A program made the position numbers and the translations under genes. From Microthrixaceae bacterium (lineage in GTDB: Bacteria > Actinomycetota > Acidimicrobiia > Acidimicrobiales > Microtrichaceae), in contig JAOSKI010000045.1 of NCBI GenBank assembly GCA_027493675.1, positions 1-64,000 on the forward strand: a stretch of DNA of 64,000 bases. Direction: 5' to 3'. Within the stretch, counting starts at the first letter, position 1; each line of letters opens with the position of its first letter. The notes below the pieces were generated by a model. The model was not told where the DNA came from and did not search any database. It saw only the letters and a list, made by a program, of their open reading frames with translations. Shown here piece after piece: positions 48,073 through 62,213 of the stretch.

Positions 48073-48120
48073 TCGAGGGCTCACCGTTCGAGGGGCTCAC
48101 CGTTCGAGGGGGCTCACCGC
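48073..48120. repeat. Imperfect tandem repeat tcgaG(3/4/5)ctcaccg(t/c) x3
   Basis: 15-, 16- and 17-nt units differing in G-run length and one final base. Confidence 0.9.
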
Positions 48121-48265
48121 CTGGGCTACACCCACCGGCGCGACCCGCGGTACCGTTGGTCCCGGCGGGCCGACCTGTACCCGGCGTCAGACGACCCCGG
48201 CCCGTCGTCACCACGACGAAGCGTGAACGGACGCGCCCCGATGGCGCAGGAGGGACAACCGAACC

Positions 48266-49708
<1,443 letters not shown>

Positions 49709-49715
49709 GCAGCCG

Positions 49716-49753
49716 GCGGACACGGTCCGCGGTCGAGCAGTCGCTGCTCGATC
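49716..49753 (+). terminator. Two adjacent hairpins with 3-nt loops downstream of ahcY
   Basis: gcggac-acg-gtccgc immediately followed by ggtcgagcag-tcg-ctgctcgatc. Confidence 0.65.
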
Positions 49754-49799
49754 CGCAGGGCCCCGACAGGCGTACTTGTCGCGCACGGGCGCGGGTTGG

Positions 49800-49836
49800 A
49801 TAGAGGTCGTCTATTGCTCCGATAGGATCAAACGAT
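49800..49836 (+). promoter_or_regulatory. Putative OxyR-type operator (four tetranucleotide half-sites spaced by 7 nt)
   Basis: ATAG-aggtcgt-CTAT-tgctccg-ATAG-gatcaaa-CgAT; 84 nt before ahpC; oxyR-like gene in the same cluster. Confidence 0.7.
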
Positions 49837-49920
49837 CGTTTGTGTCTATCGAAACTCCCTAGGACTGGCTAGTGTGACTATCACAATTCAGGTGAACCTC
49901 ACAACGAAAGGCGACCATCC

Positions 49921-50484
49921 ATGTCCCTGATCAACACCAAGATCAAGCCGTTCTCCGCCACCGCGTTCAAGCAGGGCGAGTTCATCGACGTCACCGACGA
50001 GGACCTGGCCGGCTCCTGGGCGGTCGTGTTCTTCTACCCGGCCGACTTCACCTTCGTGTGCCCCACCGAGCTCGGCGACCTGGCCGACCACCACGAGGAG
50101 CTCAAGAGCCTCGGCGTGGAGATCTACTCGGTGTCCACCGACACCCACTTCACCCACAAGGCCTGGCACGGTTCCTCGGACACCGTCGGCAAGATCCGCT
50201 ACGCCATGATCGGCGACCCGACCATGGAGATCTCGCGCAACTTCGAGATCCTGCGCGAGGACGAGGGGCTGGCCAACCGTGGCACGTTCCTGATCGATCC
50301 CGACGGCGTGATCCAGGTGCTCGAGGTCACAGCCGAGGGCATCGGTCGTAACGCCGCCGAGCTGGTCCGCAAGGTCCGCGCCGCGATCTACGTCCGTGAG
50401 CACCCCGGCGAGGTCTGCCCCGCCAAGTGGGAAGAGGGCGATGAGACCCTCGCGCCCTCCCTGGACCTGGTCGGCAAGATCTGA
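49921..50484 (+). CDS. ahpC: Alkyl hydroperoxide reductase subunit C (peroxiredoxin)
   Basis: Intact [60 protein letters not shown]. Confidence 0.97.
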   Translation: MSLINTKIKPFSATAFKQGEFIDVTDEDLAGSWAVVFFYPADFTFVCPTELGDLADHHEELKSLGVEIYSVSTDTHFTHKAWHGSSDTVGKIRYAMIGDPTMEISRNFEILREDEGLANRGTFLIDPDGVIQVLEVTAEGIGRNAAELVRKVRAAIYVREHPGEVCPAKWEEGDETLAPSLDLVGKI

Positions 50485-50498
50485 TCTTCGCCCCGGAC

Positions 50499-50536
50499 GG
50501 TCGTGGTGGGCTCGGCGATGCCGGCCCACCACGACC
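50499..50536 (+). terminator. Intercistronic hairpin ahpC/ahpF (13 bp + 1-nt bulge + 4 bp, loop GAT)
   Basis: ggtcgtggtgggc-t-cggc-gat-gccg-gcccaccacgacc. Confidence 0.65.
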
Positions 50537-50578
50537 TGATCCGCCGCAACCCCCTCCCCACCTGCACAGGAGTGCGTC

Positions 50579-52166
50579 ATGCTCGATGCCAACCTCACCG
50601 AACAGCTCAAGGGTCACCTGACCAAGGTGACGCGGCCGGTCGAACTGGTCGCCTCGCTCGACGACGGCCCGAAGTCGGCCGAGCTGTGGGACCTGCTGAG
50701 CGAGATCGCGGCCCTTTCGGATCAGGTCACCCTGCGTCGCAGCGACGAGCCGGCTGAGCGCACCCCGGCGTTCTCCATCGTGCGTGTGGGCAGCGACGTG
50801 TCGGTGAGCTTCGCGGGCATCCCCATGGGCCACGAGTTCACCTCGCTGGTGCTCGCGCTGCTGCACGTCGGCGGACATCCGCCCGCGGTCGCCGACGGCG
50901 TCGCCACCGCGGTCGAGGAGCTCGAAGGGGAGTTCCACTTCGAGACCTACATGTCGTTGTCGTGCCAGAACTGCCCCGACGTGGTCCAGGCGCTCAACGC
51001 CATGAGCGTGCTCAACCCGAACATCACCCACGTGGCCATCGACGGTGCGCTGTTCCCCGAGGAGGTGCAGCGCCACAACGTGCTGGCGGTGCCCGCGGTG
51101 ATGCTCAACGGCGAGGTGTTCGGCCACGGGCGCATGACCCTCGAGGAGATCCTCGGCAGGCTCGACACCGGGGCCGCGGACCGCGAGGCGCGCGCATCGA
51201 CGCCCTCGAACCGTTGGACGTGCTGGTGGTCGGCGGGGGTCCAGCCGGGGCGTCGGCGGCGATCTACGCCGCGCGCAAGGGGATCTCCACGGGCATCGTC
51301 GCAGAGCGCTTCGGCGGGCAGGTGCTCGACACGATGAGCATCGAGAACCTCATCTCGGTGCCTTACACCGAGGGCCCCAAGCTCGCTTCCGCGCTCGAGG
51401 CGCATGTGTCGGAGTACGACGTCGACGTGATGCACAACCAGCGTGTGTCCAAGCTGGTGGGGGCGTCGCAGCCCGGTGGGCTCGCGACCGTCGAGTTGGC
51501 CAGCGGTGCCACGCTACAGGCGCGCACGGTCATCCTGGCCACCGGTGCACGTTGGCGTGGCCTGGGGCTTCCGGTGAGGCGGAGTACCGCAACCGGGGTG
51601 TGACCAACTGCCCGCACTGCGACGGGCCGCTGTTCAAGGGCAAGCCGGTGGCGGTGGTCGGAGGTGGCAACTCCGGGGTGGAGGCGGCGATCGACCTCGC
51701 CGGCGTGGTCGGCCACGTGACGCTCGTGGAGTTCCAGGACCAGCTGCTGGCCGACGACGTGCTCCAGGCCAAGCTCCGCAGCCTCGACAACGTGGACGTG
51801 ATCACCGCAGCGGCCACGACCGAGATCATCGGTGACGGCGAGCGCGTGACAACCCTGCGCTACGAGGACCGTGCTTCGGGTGAGAGCCACGACGTGGCAC
51901 TCGCCGGGGTGTTCATCCAGATCGGCCTGCTGCCGAACACCGAGTTCCTCGCCGGAGCGGTCGAGCTCACCGAGCGAGGCGAGGTCGTCATCGACTCCCG
52001 TGGTGCCACGTCGGTGCCGGGTGTGTTCGCGGCCGGCGACTGCACCACGGTGCCCTACAAGCAGATCGTGATCTCCATGGGCTCGGGTGCGACCGCAGCG
52101 CTCTCCGCGTTCGACCACCTGATCCGCACCTCGGCACCCAGTGCCGACGCCGCCTCCCGTACGTGA
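50579..52166 (+). CDS. ahpF: Alkyl hydroperoxide reductase subunit F (frameshifts near 51190 and 51570)
   Basis: [87 protein letters not shown]. Confidence 0.93.
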
Positions 52167-53066
52167 ACCTTCAGGAGCTCCGCTACCTGGTCGCGGTCGA
52201 CGACCATCGCCACTTCGGCCGGGCCGCGGAGGCCTGCTTCGTCAGCCAGCCGACGCTCTCCACCCAGCTGCGAAAGCTGGAGTCCGAGCTCGGTGTGGAG
52301 CTCTTCGAGCGGGCTCCCCGGCGGATCGTGCCCACCGAGACGGGCCGGCGGGTGATCGAACGGGCGCGCGCTGTGCTGGGTGAGGTCGACCAGATCGAGG
52401 CGATCGCCCGTTCCGCCGGCGAGCCCGGCGCGGCGACGTTGCGCATCGGGGTGTTCCCGACGCTCGCCCCCTACCTGTTGCCCCACGTCGTGGCGACCCT
52501 GCACGAGCGATTCGAGCGTGCCGAGATCCTCTGGGTGGAGGAGAAGACCGAGGATGTGGTGGCGGGCCTGGTGGCGGGACGCCTGGACGCGGCCCTGTTG
52601 GCCCTGCCCATCGGCGAGGCGCAGCTGCACTGCGAGGAGCTGTTCTCGGAGGACTTCGTGCTCGCTGTGGGGGCGCGACCACCCACTCGCAGGTTCGTCC
52701 TCGGTGGATCCAGCGGTGCTGGCGGGGACCGAGGTGCTGTTGCTCACCGACGGGCACTGCCCTACGCGACCAGGCGCTGGAGGTCTGTTCGATGGCCGGG
52801 GCGGCGGAGCGGCGGGGGTTCCGTGCCACGAGCCTGGAGACGCTCCGCCAGATGGTCGCCGCAGGCTGGGGGTGACCCTGTTGCCGAAGATGTCGGTCAG
52901 CCCACCGGTCCCTGAGAACCCCGGGGTGTGCACGGTGCCCTTCACCGCTCCGGCGCCCAACCGGCGCATAGCGATGTTCTGGCGGCCCAGCAGCGTGCAC
53001 GCGGAGCTGCTCACCGAGATGTGCACGGTCTTCCGCGAGCTGCCCGATGACCTGCTTCGGTCCTGA
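52163..53066 (+). CDS. oxyR: LysR-family hydrogen peroxide sensor OxyR (frameshifts near 52675-52765)
   Basis: [50 protein letters not shown]; reconstructed [13 protein letters not shown] redox motif; GTGA overlap with ahpF. Confidence 0.87.
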
Positions 53067-53138
53067 GCGCCGCACGAGGCACGATCCGAAGGAGCTCCGA
53101 GGGCAGGGCGCCCATCGGTGGGGCGCTAGTTTCACCGG

Positions 53139-54116
53139 ATGGACGAACCTCGACGGCAAGGTGGGGGTGATCACCGGTGCTGCCTCCGGCATCGGACGCG
53201 CGATGGCCGTGGCCTTCGCGGGGGAGGGCATGCACCTGGCGCTCGCCGACATCGAGGCCGAGCCGCTGGAGGAGACCGCCGAGATGGTGCGCGCGGATGG
53301 TGTGAACGCCATCGTCGTGCCAACCGACGTGAGCGACGCCGACGCCGTCGAGCACCTGGCGCAGCGCACCGTCTCGGAGCTCGGAGCGCTGCACCTTGCG
53401 TGCAACAACGCCGATGTCTCCGGTGGTGGGCTCACCTGGGAGATCGACCTGCAGACCTGGCAGTGGGTGCTGGGGTGAACCTGTTCGGGGTGATTCACGG
53501 CGTGCGCAGCTTCACGCCGCGGATCGTCGCGTCCGGTGGCGGCCACATCGTGAACACCGCGTCGATGGCCGGGCTCACCTCACCGCCGGGGATGTCGCCC
53601 CTGACAACGTCTCCAAGCACGCGATCGTCACCCTGTCCGAGGCGCTGGCGGTGGAGCTGTCGATGACACATCCCGAGGTCGGCGTGTCGGTGCTGTGCCC
53701 GGGCTGGTGCGCACCCGGATACATGAGGCCGACCGCAACCGTCCTGCGATCCGGCGGTCCCCATCGACGAGGCGGCGGTCGACGCCGAGGAGCAGGCGGC
53801 ACTGGACGCCATGCGTGACATGGTGGCCGCCCTAATCGAAGGCGGCCTGGACCCCGCGGCGGTGGCCGACCAGGTGGTCGATGCGGTGCGTGAGCGCCGG
53901 CCGTGGGTGCTCACCCATCCCGACTGGATGGACATGGTCCGCAGCCGCACCGAGCGGATCATCGCCGAGGAGCCCCCGCCGCCGACATGCCCCCGGCTTC
54001 GACTGACCCCCAAGCGAACTGACCCCCAGCGAACTGACCCCCAGCGAACTGGCCCCCAAGATGGTGGGCCACCGCATTGGTGGCTGTCGCCCTTCAGTTC
54101 GCTGGGAGAGAGGTGA
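53139..54116 (+). CDS. SDR family oxidoreductase (frameshifts)
   Basis: LDGKVGVITGAASGIGRAMAVAFAGEGMHLALADIE; VNLFGVIHGVRSFTPRI; SKHAIVTLSEALAVEL. Confidence 0.8.
54014..54106. repeat. 15-bp tandem repeat (gcgaactgaccccca) x3 plus downstream complementary arm
   Basis: Units 54014-54058; arm tcagttcgctggg 54094-54106. Confidence 0.9.
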
Positions 54117-54122
54117 TCGCTC

Positions 54123-54839
54123 TCAGGGGGTGATGGCGATGGCGGCGCCGATCACCGATGCCGCACCGGCCCCGCGCAGGGCCGTGGCTGCAGCCGACAT
54201 CGTGGCGCCGGTGGTGACGACGTCGTCGACCAGCACCACGTACCGTGCAGCGCGCGGACGGTGTGCGCTCGGGGCGGACCTCCGCCGACCCGGCGGCGCT
54301 GAAGGTCGGGTTCGCCCGGCGGTGGGCCACGTCGAGGCCCATCTGCGCATCGCTGGTACGCCGCAGGCAACGCCGGGCCCGCAACCCCATCGCGCGGGCC
54401 ACCGCTGCGGCGAGGACCTGGTGACTGGTCGTAGCTCGCGGTGTCGCCGGCGCCGGGGGGTGGTGGGTGCCCAGGTGACTCCTGAGAGGGGAGGCCCGGG
54501 CGTGCGGGTGGTGACCACGAGGTCCTCTGCAGCAGACGGCCTGTCCCCGTAGCCTTGATCGTCGGCTGCGTGCCTCGCAGCGCCTACGAGCTCGACGGCG
54601 ATCGCCTCGGCGAGAGCGGTGCCCAGCAGCGGGACACCGTCACGGCGGTTACCCTGCTTGAGCGCCAGCACGAGCCGCCGACCCGCACCCTCGTAGGCGC
54701 AGATCGCGCGGAGGGAATCGATGCCCGCAGGGGGATCGATGTTGCACGGCGGTTCGAGCCGCTGCACGCAGGCTCCGCACAGGCTGCAACCCGGCTCGTC
54801 GCAGAGCATGCAACTCGGTGGGAACAGCAGATCCAACAT
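54123..54839 (-). CDS. comF: ComF family phosphoribosyltransferase-like protein (frameshifts)
   Basis: [28 protein letters not shown] (CxxC zinc motifs); [27 protein letters not shown]. Confidence 0.85.
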   Translation of the reverse strand: MLDLLFPPSCMLCDEPGCSLCGACVQRLEPPCNIDPPAGIDSLRAICAYEGAGRRLVLALKQGNRRDGVPLLGTALAEAIAVELVGAARHAADDQGYGDRPSAAEDLVVTTRTPGPPLSGVTWAPTTPRRRRHRELRPVTRSSPQRWPARWGCGPGVACGVPAMRRWASTWPTAGRTRPSAPPGRRRSAPSAHRPRAARYVVLVDDVVTTGATMSAAATALRGAGAASVIGAAIAITP

Positions 54840-54973
54840 CGGCGGCAACCTACCCGGGTGCTGCGACACCGGGATCGGTGGCTCCGGGCCCCGGTTCGGC
54901 CCGTCACGGTGGTACTGCACGCCTGTCACGGTGGTGCTGCACGGAACCCGCACGTCGGTAGAGTGGTCGCGCT

Positions 54974-57788
<2,815 letters not shown>

Positions 57789-57793
57789 GCACC

Positions 57794-58903
57794 GTGTTGG
57801 ACTTCACGCCACGACTGGAAGCGCTGCGCGGCCGCCTGGGGGAGGCCGCCGAGTACCTGAGGGTTACCCAGCTCGAGGCACGCCGACCGCAGTTGGAGAC
57901 CGAGTTGGCGCGGCCCGACCTCTGGGACGACGCTGCCGGCGCGCAGGCGCTGCAGCGCGAGTTCGCGGAGCTCAACGACGACCTGGAGCTCTACGGCTCG
58001 ATGGAGGCGCGCATCGACGACGTGGGCACCCTGGCGGAGCTCGCCCGGGAGGAGGGCGACGAGTCGCTCGAACCCGAGATCGCAGGCGAGTTGGAGTCCC
58101 TCGAGGCGGACTTCGCGAACCTGGAGCTGCGGGCTCTGTTCACCGGTGAGTACGACGACCTGGACGCCATCGTGGAGATCAACTCCGGTGCCGGGGGAGT
58201 GGACGCCCAGGACTGGGCCGAGATGCTGTTGCGCATGTACATCCGCTGGGCGGAACGGCGGGGTTTCGACGTTGAGCTCGACAGCGTCAACGAGGGCACC
58301 GAGGCCGGCATCAGCTCCGCGGAGTTCATCATGAAGGGCCGCAACGCCTACGGCTGGCTTCGCAGCGAGCACGGTGTGCACCGGCTGGTGCGCATATCGC
58401 CGTTCGACAACAACGCCCGGCGCCAGACCAGCTTCACCTCGGTGAAGGTGACGCCGTTGTTCGACGACGTGGACGACGTGGACATCGACGACAAGGACCT
58501 GCGCATCGACGTGTACCGGTCCTCGGGTGCGGGCGGCCAGCACGTGAACGTGACCGATTCGGCGGTGCGCATCACACACCTGCCCACCGGCATCGTCACG
58601 AGCTGTCAGAACGAGCGGTCACAGCATCAGAACAAGGACCGGGCGATGACGATGTTGAAGGCCAAGCTGCTGGAGCTGGAACGCCAGAGGCAACAGGAGA
58701 AGGTCGACTCGATCACAGGTGAGGCGTCTGCGGTCGACTTCGGCAGCCAGGACCGCAACTACGTGCTGCAGCCGTACCAGCAGGTGAAGGATCTACGCTC
58801 GGGCGTGGAGCTGTCCAACCCCGACGAGGTCCTCGACGGCGATCTCGACGCACTGATGGAGGCCTACCTCCGCTGGAACCGTGCCCGCAGCATCGCCGAC
58901 TGA
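57794..58903 (+). CDS. prfB: Peptide chain release factor 2
   Basis: GTG VLDFTPRLEALRGRL; RISPFDNNARRQTSFTSV; YRSSGAGGQHVNVTDSAVRITH. Confidence 0.95.
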   Translation: MLDFTPRLEALRGRLGEAAEYLRVTQLEARRPQLETELARPDLWDDAAGAQALQREFAELNDDLELYGSMEARIDDVGTLAELAREEGDESLEPEIAGELESLEADFANLELRALFTGEYDDLDAIVEINSGAGGVDAQDWAEMLLRMYIRWAERRGFDVELDSVNEGTEAGISSAEFIMKGRNAYGWLRSEHGVHRLVRISPFDNNARRQTSFTSVKVTPLFDDVDDVDIDDKDLRIDVYRSSGAGGQHVNVTDSAVRITHLPTGIVTSCQNERSQHQNKDRAMTMLKAKLLELERQRQQEKVDSITGEASAVDFGSQDRNYVLQPYQQVKDLRSGVELSNPDEVLDGDLDALMEAYLRWNRARSIAD

Positions 58904-58992
58904 GCCCTCACCGGCTGGGAGACTCCTCGGATGGGTGTGAGCCCGCAGCAGCCGGAGCCGGTAGGTTGGTGTGGTTCCGTAATCGTTTCGCA

Positions 58993-59037
58993 ATGTGACA
59001 CTGCCGGATGTGACACCGCCGTATGTGACACCTCCGC
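58993..59037. repeat. 15-bp tandem repeat (atgtgacaccgccgg-like) x3 between prfB and ftsE
   Basis: atgtgacactgccgg / atgtgacaccgccgt / atgtgacacctccgc. Confidence 0.85.
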
Positions 59038-59090
59038 CGGAAGCGGGTCCGGAACCGGACCCCTCGGCACGTGACCGCCAGGGAAGCCCA

Positions 59091-59770
59091 GTGATAAAGC
59101 TCGAGAACGTGACCAAGACATACAAGGAGCGAGCACGTCGCCCTTCGTGATGCCTCGGTCGACATCGCAAAGGGCGAGTTCGTGTTCCTGGTGGGTCCCT
59201 CCGGCTCGGGCAAGTCCACGTTCCTGCGAACTGTTGAACCGTGAGGAGCGCCCGGAGAAGGGCACGATCCATGTGGCCGGCAAGGACATCGGGGCGTTGC
59301 CGGGCCACAAGGTGCCCGACCTGCGTCGCAACGTGGGTTCGGTGTTCCAGGACTTCAAGCTGCTGCCCACCAAGAACGTGGCGGAGAACGTGGCGTTCGC
59401 GCTGGAGGCGATCGGCCGGCCGAAGTCGGCCATCAAGGAGGCGGTGCCGCAGATCCTCGACCTGGTCGGGTTGGGCTCGAAGGCCAAGAACATGCCCGAC
59501 GAGCTCTCCGGCGGCGAGCAGCAGCGGGTCTCGATCGCCCGCGCCTTCGTGAACCGCCCGCTGATACTGCTGGCCGACGAGCCCACCGGAAACCTCGACC
59601 CTGCAACCTCGGTTGGGATCATGAAGCTGCTCGACCGGATCAACCGGACCGGCACGACGGTGGTGATGGCGACCCACGACCGTGGCATCGTCGACACGAT
59701 GCGGCGTCGTGTGATCGAGCTCGACAACGGCCGGATCGTGCGGGACCAGGTCCGTGGTGTCTATGAGTGA
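59091..59770 (+). CDS. ftsE: Cell division ATP-binding protein FtsE (frameshifts near 59125 and 59230)
   Basis: [62 protein letters not shown]. Confidence 0.93.
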
Positions 59771-59818
59771 GTCGGAGGCCGTGAAGGACGATGTGCCCAT
59801 GACGACGAGGGAACCCGA

Positions 59819-60715
59819 GTGGCGATAAGGCTCGACTACGTGATGCGCGAGACAGGGTCGAACCTGGCGCGCAACTTCACCCTCACCTTCGCCGCGATCA
59901 TCACCGTGGCGGTGTCTCTGACGATGGTGGCCGCCAGCTTCCTGATCGGCCAGGGGATCAACAACAGCTTCCTGGGCCTGCGTTCCGAGCAGCGGCTGTT
60001 CGTCTACATGAACCCGACCGCGAGCGAGGAGCAGACCGATGCTGTCTCCAAGGCGCTGGACGACTCCGGGCAGGTCGACGAGGTGGAGTTCTACGACCGC
60101 GACCGCACCTTCGAGGAGTTCCAGACGCTGTTCCGGGACCAGCCCGACCTGATCAACTCGGTCAAGCCCGAGGACCTGCCCACCAGCTTCCGGGTGAAGC
60201 CCGAATCCACCGACGCTGAGATCGTGTCGTCCCTGGGCGACTCGCTGGAGTCCCTCGAAGGTGTGAAGCAGGTCGCCTACGCCGCAGAGTATGCACGTGA
60301 CGTGCAACGTTCGGTGACCACCCTCAACCGTTGGGTGCAGTTCACCGGGCTCATCCTCATCGCCGCCTCGGTTCTGTTGATCTTCAACACGATCCGTACC
60401 GCGGTGTTCGCACGACGGCGTGAGATAGAGGTGCAGCGCCTCGTGGGTGCACGCAACTGGTTCATCCGGATGCCCTTCATCGCGGAGGGTCTCGTGCATG
60501 GCCTGTTCGGCGCGTTGCTGGCCGCGGGCGGGGCCATGGCGTTCAACACCCTCTGGAAGCGCAACTTCGTGGACCAGGTGTCCTTCGAGCTGCTCAACGA
60601 GATCCGCTGGGACACAGGCGACGTGGTCATGTCGATCGTCATAGTGTTCATCGTGGGGGCGATCACCGGCGCGGTCGGTTCGGGCATCGCGGTGAGCCGG
60701 TTCCTGCGCATCTGA
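59819..60715 (+). CDS. ftsX: Cell division protein FtsX
   Basis: Intact ORF: RLDYVMRETGSNLARNFTLTFAAIITVAVSLTMVAASFL; EIEVQRLVGARNWFIRMPFIAEGL. Confidence 0.95.
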   Translation: MAIRLDYVMRETGSNLARNFTLTFAAIITVAVSLTMVAASFLIGQGINNSFLGLRSEQRLFVYMNPTASEEQTDAVSKALDDSGQVDEVEFYDRDRTFEEFQTLFRDQPDLINSVKPEDLPTSFRVKPESTDAEIVSSLGDSLESLEGVKQVAYAAEYARDVQRSVTTLNRWVQFTGLILIAASVLLIFNTIRTAVFARRREIEVQRLVGARNWFIRMPFIAEGLVHGLFGALLAAGGAMAFNTLWKRNFVDQVSFELLNEIRWDTGDVVMSIVIVFIVGAITGAVGSGIAVSRFLRI

Positions 60716-60790
60716 GTCCCGTCGTCGTGCGTGTGGTCGGCATGGACGCGGGTGGTGCAGGCGTTGACACAACTATCGTTGCTTCGATGA

Positions 60791-61484
60791 GTGCGATTGG
60801 CGGGGAAGCGGTCGGCGCGGCGCCTCGGCGCCATAGCTCTGTTGGGCTGTGTGGCGCTGTTCACGGCAGCGTGCATGCCTGCGGCGCCGTCGGCCGGTCG
60901 GGCCACACCGGTGCGCAAGGTGCTCGTGCTCGGTGATTCGGTCACCTTCGGCCTGTTCGGCACGACGCCACGCCTGCACGATCCACTGGGGCGATTGCTC
61001 GCCGACCGCGGTGTCGCAGTCCACCTGACGGGGTTCCCGGGTGAGACGCCGACCGACACGTGGCCCGGTCACCTGTCGTGGGGCCTGCGGATGCGCCACG
61101 AGGTGAGCACCTGGAACCCCCGACGTGATCGTGATCCAGAGCACCCTGTTCCCCGATGCCGACTCGCCGGCACGCCGTGCGGCCTACTCCAGTGCGATGG
61201 CGGACCTGATAGCCGTCGCCCGCTCACGGGACGCGCACGTGTACCTGGTCTCCCATCCGGCGCCACCGAAGGCACCCGAGCGCCACGAACGGGATGTCGC
61301 CCAGCAGCTACAGGCCACTGCTGCGGCAGGCAAGGGGATATCCACGATCCCACTCGACTGGTGGATGGCGCACTGCGCCGGTGGGACCGTGGGCGATGGC
61401 TGGCACCTCTCCGCGAAGGGTCAGGACTGCCACGCGCTTGCGATCACCTCGGCGGTCGACCAGCTGCGCTCGAAGGTCGGCTGA
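60791..61484 (+). CDS. SGNH/GDSL-type hydrolase lipoprotein-like (frameshift near 61120)
   Basis: Lipobox-like LLGCVALFTAACMP; VLVLGDSVTFGLFG; DGWHLSAKGQDCHALAITSAVDQL. Confidence 0.7.
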
Positions 61485-61545
61485 GCGCCGCCTGTTGGAT
61501 CAGGCGTGAGGTGCGGCGGCGCCTCATCGGTGGCACAATCGGAGG

Positions 61546-62123
61546 ATGGTCGCGGTGAACTCCACGATGCTCCCGCTGGGCACCAGGGCGCCCGACTTCG
61601 AGTTGCCGGACCCCGAAGGTCGCGAGGTGGCGCTGGGAGACGTCGCGGACGGCCGGGCGGTGCTGGTTGCCTTCGTGTGCAACCACTGTCCGTATGTGCG
61701 CCACATCGGTCCCACGTTCGGCCGCGTGGCGGACCAGCTCGAGGAGATGGGTGTGGCGGTCGTGGCCGTCAACAGCAACGACATCGAGCACTACCCCGAG
61801 GACGCTCCCGACCAGATGATCCCGACCGCCCGGCAATGGGGATGGTCCTTCCCGTACCTGGTGGACGAGGACCAGTCGGTCGCCAAGGCGTACCGGGCGG
61901 CCTGCACCCCTGACCTGTTCCTGTTCGACGCCGATCTGGCGCTGGCATACCGGGGGCAGTTCGACGCCTCCAGGCCGCGCAACGACCTACCGATCGACGG
62001 CGCCGACCTGCTCGCCGCCGCTCGTGCGGTGGTGGCGGGGAGCCGGTCCCCGAGCCGCAGATCCCCTCCATCGGCTGCAACATCAAGTGGCGCGACGGCA
62101 ATGAACCCGACTGGTTCACCTGA
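61546..62123 (+). CDS. Thioredoxin family (AhpC/TSA-type redoxin) protein, frameshift near 62040
   Basis: TMLPLGTRAPDFELPDPEGREVALGD; AFVCNHCPYVRHIGPTFGRV; reconstructed C-term PEPQIPSIGCNIKWRDGNEPDWFT. Confidence 0.85.
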
Positions 62124-62154
62124 ACCCCCACAACACTGGAACCCCCCCACAACA

Positions 62155-62213
62155 CTGGCGAACTGTCCGGTCTCAGGCGCGGAACCCGCGCCTGAGACCG
62201 GACAGTTCGCCAG
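62155..62213. terminator. 28-bp perfect inverted repeat with 3-nt loop upstream of ssrA
   Basis: ctggcgaactgtccggtctcaggcgcgg-aac-ccgcgcctgagaccggacagttcgccag. Confidence 0.75.

Noticed and set aside
57794-58000. Programmed +1 frameshift in prfB
   Set aside because: prfB reads as one intact frame from GTG to stop; no in-frame UGA with the CUUUGAC-type slippery site was seen.
58793-60772. 659-aa minus-strand ORF
   Set aside because: Antisense shadow of prfB 3' end, ftsE and ftsX.
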